A stretch of DNA of 64,000 nucleotides, from positions 20,711,142 through 20,775,141 of the forward strand of contig OW121742.1 in the NCBI GenBank assembly GCA_933228675.1. The letters are read 5' to 3'. Source of the DNA: Stomorhina lunata (taxonomy: Eukaryota; Arthropoda; Insecta; Diptera; Rhiniidae). Every line of letters begins with the position of its first letter. The stretch's first letter is position 1. Under the pieces are notes generated by a model, which was not told the origin of the DNA, did no database searches, and was given only the letters and a program-made list of their open reading frames with translations. A program made the position numbers and the translations under genes. Below are positions 25,631-35,070 of the stretch, in pieces.

Positions 25631-26594
25631 GTGATTTATTTTAAGTATTTTTTTTATCAAAAATTTTTTTATAGAAAATTTTTTTATCAAAAATTTTTCT
25701 ATAGAAAATTATTTTATCAAAAATTTTTCTATAGAAAATTATTTTATCAAAAATTTTTCTATAGAAAATTATTTTATCAAAAATTTTTCTATAGAAAATT
25801 TTTTTATCAAAAATTTTTCTATAGAAAATTTGTTTATCAAAAATTTTTCTATAGAAAATTTTTTTATCAAAAATTTTTCTATGGAAAATTTTTTTATCAA
25901 AAATTTTTCTATAGAAAATTTTTTTATCAAAAATTTTTCTATAGAAAATTTTTTTATCAAAAACTTTTTATAGAAAATTTTTTTATCAAAAATTTTTCTA
26001 AAGAAAATTTTTTTATCAAAATGTTTTCTATAGTAATTTTTTTTTATCAAAAATCTTTCAATAGAAAATTCTTTCTTCAAAAATTTTTCTATAGAAAATT
26101 TTTTTTATCAAAATTTTTTTTTTATAGAAAATTTTTTTGTCAAAAGTGTTTCTATAGAAAATTTTTTTATCAAAAATTTTTTTTTATCAAAAATGTTTCT
26201 AAAGAAAATTTTTTTATCAAAAATTTTTTTTATCAAAAATTTTTCTATAGAAAATTTTTTTATCAAAAATGTTCTATAGAAATTTTTTTTATCAAAAATG
26301 TTTCTATAGAAAATTTTTTCATCAAAAATGTTTCTATAGAAAATTTTTTTATCAAAAATTTTTTTTATCAAAAATTTTTCTATAGAAAATTTTTTTATCA
26401 AAAATGTTTCTATAAAAATTTTTTTATCAAAAATGTTTCTATAGAAAATTTTTTTATCAAAAATGTTTCTATAGAAAATTTTTTTATCAAAAATTTTTTT
26501 TTATCAAAAATTTTTCTATAGAAAACTTTTTTATCAAAAATGTTTCTATAGAAATTTTTTTTATCAAAAATGTTTCTATAGAACATAATTCTTA
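25631..26594. repeat. Minisatellite array 5, exact 30 bp unit, TTATC linker
   Basis: Units alternate TTTTTCTATAGAAAATTTTT with TTATCAAAAA. The unit is 30 bp long, a multiple of three and stop-free, so frames stay open for up to 296 codons on + and 103 on -. These are artefacts of the repeat (FFYRKFFYQK-type peptide), not genes. The unit is the exact reverse complement of that in array 7 (40580-41990). Confidence 0.95.
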
Positions 26595-26810
26595 ATAGTT
26601 ATGTTTGTAAATTTAGTAATAATGCGAGGTTTTCGATCTGTCTAAATTGGGGATAATCCTCCTGAAGAGATGGCTTAACCAACCATCGAAACGCGTCGAG
26701 GAATTTGGTTTCTCCGCAAACATTTTTTGGCTTTTTATCAATAAATTGATCTGTTACATTAATAAATAAATGTAACAGGTTTGGGATCAAATGCAAATAC
26801 ACTTCTTTTT
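26595..26810 (+). repeat. Dispersed repeat R1, copy 3, inside array 5
   Basis: AATGCGAGGTTTTCGATCTG, GGATAATCCTCCTGAAGAGA, CATCGAAACGCGTCGAGG, ACATTTTTTGGCTTTTTATC, a TGTTACATTAATAAATAAATGTAACA hairpin region and GGGATCAAATGC. Array 5 resumes on both sides with the same 30 bp unit, so R1 either inserted into the array or the array expanded around it. No coding capacity. Confidence 0.85.
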
Positions 26811-27640
26811 GGAAAATTTTTTTATCAAAAATGTTTCTATAGAAAATTTTTTTATCAAAAATTTTTTTTTATCAAAAATGTTTCTATAGAAAATTTTTTT
26901 ATCAAAAATGTTTCTATAGAAAATTTTTTTATCAAAAATTTTTATATAGAAATCAAAATTATCAAAAGTTTTTCTATGGAAAATTTATTTATCAAAAATT
27001 TTTTATATCAAAAATGTTTCATATTTTTTTTATTAAAAATATTTCTTTAGAAAATTTTTTATTTTCTATAGAAATTTTTTTATTTTCTATAGAATTTTTT
27101 TTTATTTTTTATAGAAAATTTTTTATTTTCTATAGAAAATTTTTTATTAAAAATGTTTTTATTGAAAATTTATCAAAAATTTTTCTATGGAAAATTTTTT
27201 AACAAAAATTATTCTTTAGAAATTTTTTTCATCAATAATTATTCTTTAGAAAATTTTTTCATCAATAATTTTTTATAGAATAATTTCTTATCAAAAATTT
27301 GTCTATAGATTTTTTTTTTTTAATTTTTGTACAGAAAATTTTTTATTAAAAATTTTTCCATAAAAAATTTTTTTATCTAAAATTTTTCTATAGAATTTTT
27401 TTTTATTAAAAATTTTTCTATAAAAAATTATTTTATTTAAAATTTTTCTTAGATAATTTGGATATCTAAAATTTTTTTATAGAAGATTTGAAAATTTTTT
27501 GATATAAAAATATTTTTATCGAAAACTTTTACAGAAAAATATTTTTATCGAAAAATTTTCTATAAAATACAATTTGTATCGAACAATTTTCAAAAGAAAA
27601 ATATATTTATTAAAAATGTTTAGATCGAAAATATCTAAAA
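26811..27640. repeat. Minisatellite array 5 continued, decaying to the right
   Basis: Same TTATC-linker unit as before 26595, with more substitutions and indels after 27000. It ends in degenerate AAAATTTTTTGATATAAAA units next to repeat R3. Confidence 0.9.
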
Positions 27641-27664
27641 AATATAAAAATCTAAAATTTTTTA

Positions 27665-27920
27665 GTATTAGAATTTATTCCTATTTTGAAAAATATTCCC
27701 AATATTTACAAAAATATTCCCAATGTTTACATAAATAATAGTGTCGTGGCAACAATGTTCGAGAATATATTTCTTTGTTCTCTCGAACCATGTATTTTGT
27801 TGCTATAAATTGGATTTTGATTTTGTTTCTTATGTATCTTGTTTTTGTATTTTCTTTAACAATGCGACACCAACCGACTTTGCTAACATCTAAATTCCAA
27901 TTGAATGTTTTTAATACTCA
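27665..27920 (+). repeat. Repeat R3, copy 1, with coding-like stretch
   Basis: Matches 40318-40545 in inverted orientation: ATATTCCCAATGTTTAC, GTGTCGTGGCAACAATGTTC, TTTGTTCTCTCGAACCATG, GCTATAAATTGGATTTTGAT. From an ATG at 27862 it reads MRHQPTLLTSKFQLN. The other copy encodes the same residues except K for the first M, with eight further base changes that are all synonymous. After codon 15 this copy has an insertion of about 34 bp with stops. A later SSASGGM phrase matches SSATGGM of the other copy. Function unrecognised. Likely a fragment of a coding transposon or decayed gene family. Confidence 0.65.
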
Positions 27921-28954
27921 TTTTGACGAGTTTCTTTAATGATCGTCATATTTACGAAAATTACAAAAAGTCATCGGCTTCTGGTGGCATGAGCAGATTA
28001 CGCCTGGTTATAAGTTTGTGCTGATTTATGTGACAAATTAAAATATTGGGCTAACCCTAATCTTTAAATACAATGATCGACTCAAAACGATGTTCGTCTG
28101 TCTCGTCGTCTGGCTGACTGGTCCTTCGAACCTGATTATATTTAAAAGAGTCGCAGTAAAAATATTATGACGTTACAGTTACCCCAGCTGTGACTGTAGA
28201 AAAGGTTCGAATGATGCAAAAAGAAGAAATTCTTAGCTCCAGATATCCCTTAATATTTTACAAAAAGTACTTTCTTATTAATTTAACATTTTGTTCACAA
28301 AAAGTACCTAAAATCTTCTCCACAAGTTCCCATCACTTATCTTAATTACTTTTCCAAACATCAAGTCTCCTTGAAAATCCCATTTTTACTTAGCTTATTT
28401 TAGGTTAATTTTAAACTCTACATTTCGTTATTATTTCACTTGAAAAACGATTCTCTCAACATTTATGTTAGTAAGCTTTTTCCATTATTATTTTGTCATA
28501 TTTAAAATAAATATTCTAAATTAGTAGTTGCCATCTAATTCTGGAATTTCTATGCTCCACAAATCTTTTCGTTTTTTTTGCTTTTGTTTTTACAGCAGAT
28601 TATGTAAAATCCATTTTCCATTTAGGTTGGAGTAGTTTTAAAACAATATGACATAACAAGAGAAAACAGTAAAGGAGAGGCGACAATATTTTAATAATAA
28701 ATGGCGTCTACTGCTAGACATTTTAGTCAAGTGAGAAATAATTAATGTAACATATGTTGCATAAGGGTTATAAGCTTAGAGCAAATGGCGAAGGTAGATA
28801 AGTTTTCTTTTTTCGTGACAATGGAATCTGGATTAGAGGGAAAGGCCTTGTAAGAAATTGCTTACATTGCATAAGGTCATACCACCATAACTTCAATCTC
28901 GATACAAGAAATCTCTTTTTTAACAAAGACTATACAAAATTTATGGTCCTTCGA
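27921..28954. other. Intergenic DNA, no gene seen
   Basis: Contains a TGGTCCTTCGAACCTGATTA motif at about 28120 and another TGGTCCTTCGAACCGGATA at about 28943, both fragments of dispersed repeats. Otherwise nothing recognised. Confidence 0.5.
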
Positions 28955-29178
28955 ACCGGATATACAAAAATTGTTTTAATAAAATTATTTAATAGAATTT
29001 TATTCTATAAAAATTTCATTCTTCTTGATTCTTTTGAAATTTTTAAACTCAGCTGAAGAGCCGTTTTAGAAAGAAAATAAAATATATTTTCACTAACAAC
29101 TTGTGTATGGTCCTTCGAGCTGGATTCTAGTTTTCATTAAATCACTTTTGAATGGCCATTTTATACAAAATCAACATA
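28955..29178 (+). repeat. ~215 bp direct repeat, left copy, bounding a 1.8 kb unit
   Basis: ATACAAAAATTG, TTTAATAGAATTTTATTC, GATTCTTTTGAAATTTTTAA, CTCAGCTGAAGAGCCG and TGGTCCTTCGAGCTGGATT recur in the same order at 30771-30985. The layout is LTR-like or a tandem duplication. No TG...CA ends or primer-binding site were found. Confidence 0.8.
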
Positions 29179-29811
29179 TGGGCAAATCCGAAAAACCTTA
29201 AACCAAGAACAAAATTTTAAAGCTGTCAAAATCGCGTATTTGTGTTTATGGAAAAATTTAGCATATATTGATCCTTTAGAATATATAATGGATATAATTT
29301 TTGATTGCTCTCTTTGTGAATGGAAGGTCTTTATTTGCACCCATCTCGAATTTTTATACATTCATTTTTATTCATTAAAATCGCAAAAACATTCATTTAG
29401 GTATCAAGTTTCAGTAGGGGCTCAAAGTCTGCTTAATTTTATACAATTAGATGTTGAAGACCTCATCAAAAGTAATTGGAATGATATAAATAACGTCATT
29501 AAAAAATGGCTCTCAGTGTGTAGCGTCCGTCACAGAAATAAAGTTTTTTTTTTTTAAGTTGACTGGTGCATTTTTTCTTTTTTCTTCAATTGAACTTGCT
29601 TTCTAAAGAGAACTTATAGTATGCTAAAAATATATAGATGTTTATATATCATTTTACAAAATAATATGTAAAGTAAAGTGTGTAGCGTCCGTCACAGTAT
29701 ATATTTTTTACAAAATAATATTTATTAAATACAGAATTTACGAACACATGCCCGTCTAATTCATAAAGCAAAAACACTGTCTATATCTACAGATTAAATT
29801 TAAGATATTAT

Positions 29812-29836
29812 ACATATATATATATATATATATATA
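29812..29836. repeat. (TA)n microsatellite at the SINE tail
   Basis: An uninterrupted TA run directly precedes the SINE at its 3' (minus-strand) end, so it is likely the SINE tail or its slippage product. Confidence 0.8.
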
Positions 29837-30130
29837 ATTCCCCGACAACATTCCAATTGGAACAAGGGGTACTTCTCTCAGACAATGAGCTGCATCCGAT
29901 TCTATTTTTAGACTCATTGAAAGGGACCTACGTTTTAACGCCGGCTCCGAACGGCAAATGCATTAGTTAGAGAAGTTTTACATAGCCTAATACTCAATAA
30001 CCAGTGGCTAGCTGAGCTATGAGGTGAACCGTCGCTTTTTGAAAATTTATTTTTTCAAGTTAGTCTGGCCAGGGATCGAACTTGGGCCTCTGGTATGCTA
30101 GGCGGATGACTAACCTGCTATACCACGGCG
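29837..30130 (-). mobile_element. tRNA-derived SINE, copy 2 (most complete)
   Basis: Read on the minus strand, it starts with a tRNA-like head: GCCGTGGTATAGCAGG (A-box-like, 30114-30125), CCGCCTAGCATACCAGAGG, then AAGTTCGATCCCTGGCC (B-box-like, around 30072-30083). A body of about 220 bp follows and ends at a TA-rich tail. Roughly 295 bp. Cognate tRNA not determined. Copies 1 and 3 share the body, so this is a family, not a chance match. Confidence 0.8.
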
Positions 30131-30770
30131 ATTTAAGATATTAGGTGTTAAAAAAATATACAGTGGGGCAAATTTGATGATTTTGAAATTTTATTTTTTT
30201 TTTTATTTTATTATTTTTTTTTTTTTTTGATTTTTGGGACACTCTAACAGCCTGAAAAGGAAGGAGATGAAATTCGGGAATAAATCAAACCATTATTTTC
30301 ACTGATTAACGAATCCTTAAAAATATGAGATATTCATTTTTTTCCTAATAAAAAAAATGCAAGTAAAAACTGTAGCGTCCGTCACGTAGCGTCCGCAACA
30401 GTAACAGTTAGTGAAACTGGAAACTTAAAAATATTTTATAAAAGCTGTTTTGTAATCCTCTGATTTTCTTCTATCTTCAATGTATTTAAAATTTTTTTCT
30501 TACTATGACCGATTTGATAAAATTTACAGAAACACGTGTTGAAAAAAAAGTCACTTTCATTTTTTGTAGCGTCCGTCACAGCACCTTAAAAGCGAATATC
30601 TTTTTCCTCCAAAAGAAGTATGTAAATTAACAAATGCCATTCGATAGCACAATCGATGGACTAATATTCCCTGAAATCTGTGCAAAGCTATCTAGTGTAG
30701 AACGACAATGGGATACATTTAAGTACAACAAAATCCGTACAAATGTATCGTCCGTCACGCTGGATTTGCC

Positions 30771-30985
30771 CATATACAAAAAATTTGTAAATAAAAAATA
30801 TTTAATAGAATTTTTTTCTATAAAAATTTTATTCTTCTTGATTCTTTTGAAATTTTTAAACTCAGCTGAAGAGCCGTTTTAGAAAGAAAATAAAATATAG
30901 CAACTTTTATATGGTCCTTCGAGCTGGATTATAGTTCCCATGAAATCACTTTCAAATGAGAATTTTATGCAAAATTAACATATTT
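30771..30985 (+). repeat. ~215 bp direct repeat, right copy
   Basis: Partner of 28955-29178 with small indels. It again contains CTCAGCTGAAGAGCCG and TGGTCCTTCGAGCTGGATT. Confidence 0.8.
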
Positions 30986-31792
30986 ATGTATATGTAATGC
31001 ATTTGGAGTCTTTTTTTATCAACTTTTGCTTCGATAGTCTTTTAAGCTGGGTTCTGCCCGCCAGAGTTTGCAGCACTTTTCAAGAATATTTCTCATCCCA
31101 CCACATCATCTGCTATTCGACTGTAGCGGCTGAGGTACCTAATATTAACTGCTCATATTGTAGCAAACACTTTTTAGACATTTAAAACAGTACAAACTAA
31201 CTACAACTAAAACCGGTAAATGTAATGTCTGCCGTAATATTCACCTACAGAAGGACTACAAAAAAGCTGAAAGAGAAACTAACACTCGCACTGATATTAA
31301 GTTGGTAACAATGGGAAAATATGGCAGCAGGTGTTTCATATTTTTTTTTTTAATGTTAAAATGAAAATATAAAAATTTATGTATATTTTTCATTAAAATT
31401 AAGAAATAAGTACGTACCAGCTAGAGGAAGTGTGCCAGAAAGTGTGTACGAGAGGCAGTGAGATATTGCACAGTGGGATGTGATGAAAATAAAAACTATT
31501 TATAATCGTTTGAGAAGCTTTTTATTCATGAATTTAGCTAAGTTGTAAATTAGGACTCACATTGAGCTTTACTTTACTAGGACGGGTATTCACAAAGTAG
31601 GGCTCTTCGATTTTATGATTCACTTAAAACCCATCATCAAAAAGAATGCGGGGTATATTGACATTGTCATTCCGTTTGTAATTTTCTCAAATTGGCTCAA
31701 AACCCAAAAGGGATATATATTGTGAATCCTTATGAAATTCTAAGACGATTAAGCGATGTCTGCCTGTCTGTCTGTCTTTCTGTCTGTCCGAC
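30986..31792. other. Intergenic DNA with a dispersed-repeat fragment
   Basis: 31640-31790 (GGGGTATATTGACATTGTCA ... GTCTGCCTGTCTGTCTGTC) resembles a phrase common in fly transposable elements and related to the GTCCGTCCGTC part of R2. A frame at 30997-31185 ends NCSYCSKHFLDI, which could suggest a zinc-binding fragment but is too short to call. Confidence 0.45.
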
Positions 31793-31986
31793 CGATTCTA
31801 TTTTTACACTCATTGAAAGGGACCTATGTTTTAACTCCGGCTCCGAACGGCGAATGCATTAGTTAAAGAAATTTGATATAGCCTAATTCTCAATAACCAG
31901 TGGCTAGCTGAAAATTTTAATTTTTTCAAGTGGCTCTGGCCAGGAATCGAAATCGCAGATGACAAACCTGCTATACCACGGCCGTT
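31793..31986 (-). mobile_element. tRNA-derived SINE, copy 3 (deleted)
   Basis: CGATTCTATTTTTACACTC, TAACTCCGGCTCCGAACG, GTGGCTAGCTGA, GGCCAGGAATCGAA and CCTGCTATACCACGGC follow the order of copy 2, with deletions after GGCTAGCTGA and around the anticodon region. It is joined directly to RX copy 2, as copy 1 is to RX copy 1. Confidence 0.75.
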
Positions 31987-32009
31987 GAGAATTTCATATT
32001 ATTTCATAT

Positions 32010-32325
32010 ATTTCAATTGAAAAAATCTTATTTTGTACTATTTTAAAACAAAATTTTCGGAATCTATAGAACCTAAAACCATTTCGATCGAAATTCCGTT
32101 CGGTTTCAATTCCGAACGCAATTTGTGGCATGCCTGAGTATTGAATTATCTAAATTTAGTTTTGGTCCTTCGAACCGGATAGTAGTTGTCATTCGTAACC
32201 ACTCTAAAAGAACTGATAACGATTTTGGGGTCTGGAAAATTCCCACACGAAGAGATAATACCAGACTAGTGTATTCAAACACCCAAAGCGTTTGGACCTA
32301 GTATGTGAAACTTAAAAGTTATTGC
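32010..32325 (+). repeat. Dispersed repeat RX, copy 2
   Basis: Same order as 24800-25172 (ACCTAAAACCATTTCGATCG, TTGGTCCTTCGAACCGGAT, GACTAGTGTATTCAAA, GTTTGGACCTAGTATG) but without the tandem doubling and the extra inverted arm. It therefore shows the ancestral arrangement. Confidence 0.8.
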
Positions 32326-32940
32326 AATTGGAAAGGTGCAAGATTTTCTTAAAATCAAATTTTTTTGAACGAAAAATACAAATTTTGAACCTCACCATCT
32401 ACGATTTTAATGAAATTTTGTATATGTGTATATTCTCCTGTCTTATACCGATGTTTTTAATAAGGACCCTACAAAAGTACAGGGACAGCAGACAACGCTA
32501 TATTTCTTGTTGCTCTTTTGACACTTCCCTTCAGAAAGGTTTGCCATTTCATGATGGAAAGATATACGAGCCAACAACGAGTCGAAATTATTAAAATTTA
32601 CTACCGAAATTCGGAGTCAGTGGCCTCAATCTTAAGAAAAAAAATATCTTTAGCAATGAGGCTAATTTCTAGCTGAATGGCTTCGTCAATAAACATAATA
32701 TGCGTTATTGGTCAGGCAGTAATCCACACGTACTCCATGAATCATCATTGCATCCCCAAAAAATTACGGTTTGGTGCGATTTATGGGCCGGAGGCGTCAT
32801 TGGGCCTTACTTCTTCCTTGATGATCAAGACCGGCACGTTACTGTAAATGGGAATAGCTACCATTCAATGATAAGCGAATATTGCTGGCCCTTATTGGAT
32901 GATATGGACATGGAGGACATTTGGTTCCAACAGGACGGCG

Positions 32941-34636
32941 CACAGTGAGATTTCTTCATACATCTAACTGCAAAAAATAGAAGGAGTTATCCTACAACGA
33001 TGAAATTTGGCACACTTATTTAGTTTTATATAGATAAGAAAAATTCAAAAAAACTTTGAAATCCGACTACCTCCCTTGGACCCCCATTTTTTTTACTTAT
33101 TTTTCTTCTCAATGTATAACCCGCAATTTTCAACAGAATTTCATGAAAATCGGCATAACTCTATTATTTGACCAAGAAAAGAGCTCCACTAGTTTTGGTT
33201 GAAATCCGACGACTCCTTAAGGTACCGCCCTTGGACCCCAATTTTTTTACTTATTTTTCTTCTCAATGTATAAACACCAATTTTCAATAGAATTTGATCA
33301 AATTTGGCACACTTCTATTTTTTGATCCAGAAAAGAGCCCTACTAATTTTGGTTGAAATTCGACGACTCCTTGAGGTACCTCCCTTGGACCCCAATTTTT
33401 TCACTTATTTTTCTTCTCAATGTATAAACCCCAATTTTCAATAGAATTTGATCAAATTTGGCACACTTCTATTTTTTGATCCTGAAAAAAGCCCTACTAA
33501 TTTTGGTTGAAACCCGACGACTCCTTGAGGTACCTCCCTTGGACCCCCATTTTTTCACATTTCAATGTATAACCCACAATTTGATAAAATTCGGCACACT
33601 TTTATTTTCTGATCTAAAAAAGAGTTCTACCAATTTCGGTTGAAATCCGGTTAAAGCCAATATTTAAATATTTTATTCATTAATTATCATTTCCTTAACT
33701 ACATCATCCAATTCCGAAACATTTTTATAAGGTTGTCGTCTTAAATTACTTATATATGGATCAGAAGACTCAAGTAAACGATGAAAAACATCGGTATTTG
33801 TTGCAGTTCTACTGCACTTTCTATATAATATATAATATAATCTTTGTTTCGAGCTTCTTCTGCTTCCTCGGAGAGCATACCAATTGGGAGTACTGCTGCA
33901 TCTATTATGTCCTTTCCATGTATAAGAATTTTAATTTTTAAGAATTTTTTTGTTTTTTTTTTTTTTAATTTCTTATGCACTTTTTCCAAATAGCTGTCAA
34001 TAAATTATTAATAAATTGTTGTTATAAAAGAGCTAATGTTAGGATTAATAACTGCAATTTGATTAAAAACTTAAGCCTGAAGGTATGCAATGGTTTTTTA
34101 TTATAAGCAATATTCCTGACTTTTTTTTACTAAATTTTGATTTTTTTCAAAAGTTTGACAAAAGTTGCTAAATTTTTTTAGCTAATTCGAAAGAAAAGCC
34201 TTTTGTCTTTCATTTCATTATACTAAGAGCACGGAGGTAAACCGAGCCAACTGACTTTTTCTCCAACGAAAACTGCCAATGCTAAATTTTATAGGACAAT
34301 CTTGATGCGCTCATATCTCCCAAACTATGTATGCAGTAAACTTTTTTTTCTTTAAAACAAACACAAGATCTCAGACTTCAATAAAATTCACACCTACATT
34401 TTGCCACTTGAAATATCTTCGATATATAAGCCTTTAAAGTTCAATAATTTTACGATAAATTTTTGTTTCACAACATTTAGTTGACTTCAACCGATTTTTT
34501 CTATATATATGTATATATATCTTAGGAAAAAATATAGATTTTTCATTGCCAGATTCTTCTCTATCAAATGGCATTATTAGATTTTTGAAAAGTGATAGTC
34601 AAAAAATGCCTTTTTTGCAGCAGAAATACCATAGTG
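32941..34636. mobile_element. Transib-like non-autonomous element with RSS-like 12/23 ends
   Basis: It starts CACAGTG (32941-32947), 23 bp spacer, CAAAAAATA (32971-32979). On the minus strand it starts CACTATG (34636-34630), 12 bp spacer, CAAAAAAGG (34617-34609). It is flanked by CGGCG on both sides (32936-32940 and 34637-34641), while paralogue T2 has the single uninterrupted CGGCG at 47037-47043. A 5 bp GC-rich duplication and CACWRTG termini are hallmarks of Transib, the transposon family related to RAG1. No transposase frame is present; the interior is AT-rich with ~154 bp tandem repeats. Length 1696 bp. Superfamily inferred from the ends only. Confidence 0.8.
33000..33655. repeat. ~154 bp tandem repeat inside the Transib-like element
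   Basis: CTTGGACCCC marks units at 33075, 33230, 33384 and 33538 (steps 155, 154, 154). Each unit has ACTTATTTTTCTTCTCAATG, AATTTGGCACACTTCTATTT, TTTTGGTTGAAATCCGACGA and CTTGAGGTACCTCC. About four units, the last partly deleted. Open frames here come from the repetition and are not called. Confidence 0.9.
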
Positions 34637-35070
34637 CGGCGCCACAAGCCACACAGCGAATGTCACAATCAATTTATTGAAAACCAAGTTTGGAAATCGG
34701 GTTATCTCACGAAATGGTGCAGTCGATTGGCCGCCTCGGTAGTGCGATTTGACGCCGTTAGAATATTTTCTGTGGGGCTTCGTCAAGTCTATGGTCTACG
34801 CCAACAAGACACCGACGATTGATGTACTTCGTACGAATATCGAAAGGGAAATTGCATTAGTATCGGCCAATTTATGCTTGAAAACCATCGAAAATAGTCT
34901 TCAGCGTCTGGACTTCTGCAAGTGTGCTCATGGTGACCATGCAAAAGAAATCGAGTTCTAAACATAATGGCATCAAACATGCTTTTACAGGAATAAAGAA
35001 TTTTATTGATATCCAAAACCGTTTTTGCTTTATTTAAAAAACTTTTGTAGCGCTCTTATTGAAAAACCCT

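Larger units (their letters stand above)
29176..30777 (+). mobile_element. Unclassified 1.6 kb element with TGTAGCGTCCGTCACAG motif repeats
   Basis: CATATGGGCAAATCC at the left (29175-29190) is the inverse of GGATTTGCCCATAT at the right (30763-30776). Inside, TGTAGCGTCCGTCACAG occurs at 29519, 29681, 30371 (running into a second partial unit at 30386), 30565 and, diverged, at 30744, all in the same orientation. A SINE is inserted at 29837-30130. A 105-codon frame at 29240-29557 (MCLWKNLAYIDPLEYIMD...) is unrecognised. The motifs could be transposase binding sites; class unknown. Confidence 0.55.
32554..34961 (+). pseudogene. Tc1/mariner-type transposase pseudogene (T1), interrupted
   Basis: It begins MERYTSQQRVEIIKIYYRN (helix-turn-helix start). 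After SVASILR the central ~100 residues are missing, and it resumes near the first catalytic motif, here FSNEANF where T2 has FSDEAHF. The catalytic Asp is therefore lost, and the next W codon is a stop (TAG). Then HPQKITVWCDLWAGGVIGPY, up to the second catalytic Asp in FQQDGA, where coding is cut by the insertion at 32941-34636. After it ...MTPLEYFLWGFVKSMVYANK to a stop at 34961 gives the C-terminus. The PRSCD third-Asp region is frameshifted. Non-functional in cis. The family is the IS630-Tc1-mariner DDD/E group, judged from motifs. Confidence 0.85.
32450..35070 (+). mobile_element. Tc1/mariner-type element, copy T1, split by a nested Transib-like insertion
   Basis: The left end (GTTTTTAATAAGGACCC then ACAAAAG) and right end (CTTTTGTAGCGCTCTTATTG then AAAAACCCT) are inverted repeats of about 28 bp. 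TA dinucleotides lie outside, as expected for this superfamily. Without the 1701 bp insertion plus target duplication the copy is about 920 bp. Its transposase is broken (listed separately). Paralogue T2 is at 46576-47325. Confidence 0.85.

Noticed and set aside
25631..26521. 296-codon open frame of repeated FFYRKFFYQK-type peptide
   Set aside because: It is produced by a 30 bp stop-free minisatellite; other frames on both strands are equally open and no gene signals exist.
28955..30985. Ordinary LTR retrotransposon
   Set aside because: Direct repeats lack TG...CA ends, and no primer-binding site, gag or pol motif was found between them.
31471..31481. Isolated CACAGTGGG resembling a Transib/RSS heptamer
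   Set aside because: No A-rich nonamer at 12 or 23 bp, no partner end and no target duplication.
33458..33643. Repeated HFYFLILKKALL-type frame in the Transib-like element
   Set aside because: Comes from the 154 bp tandem repeat; not conserved as a frame between units.
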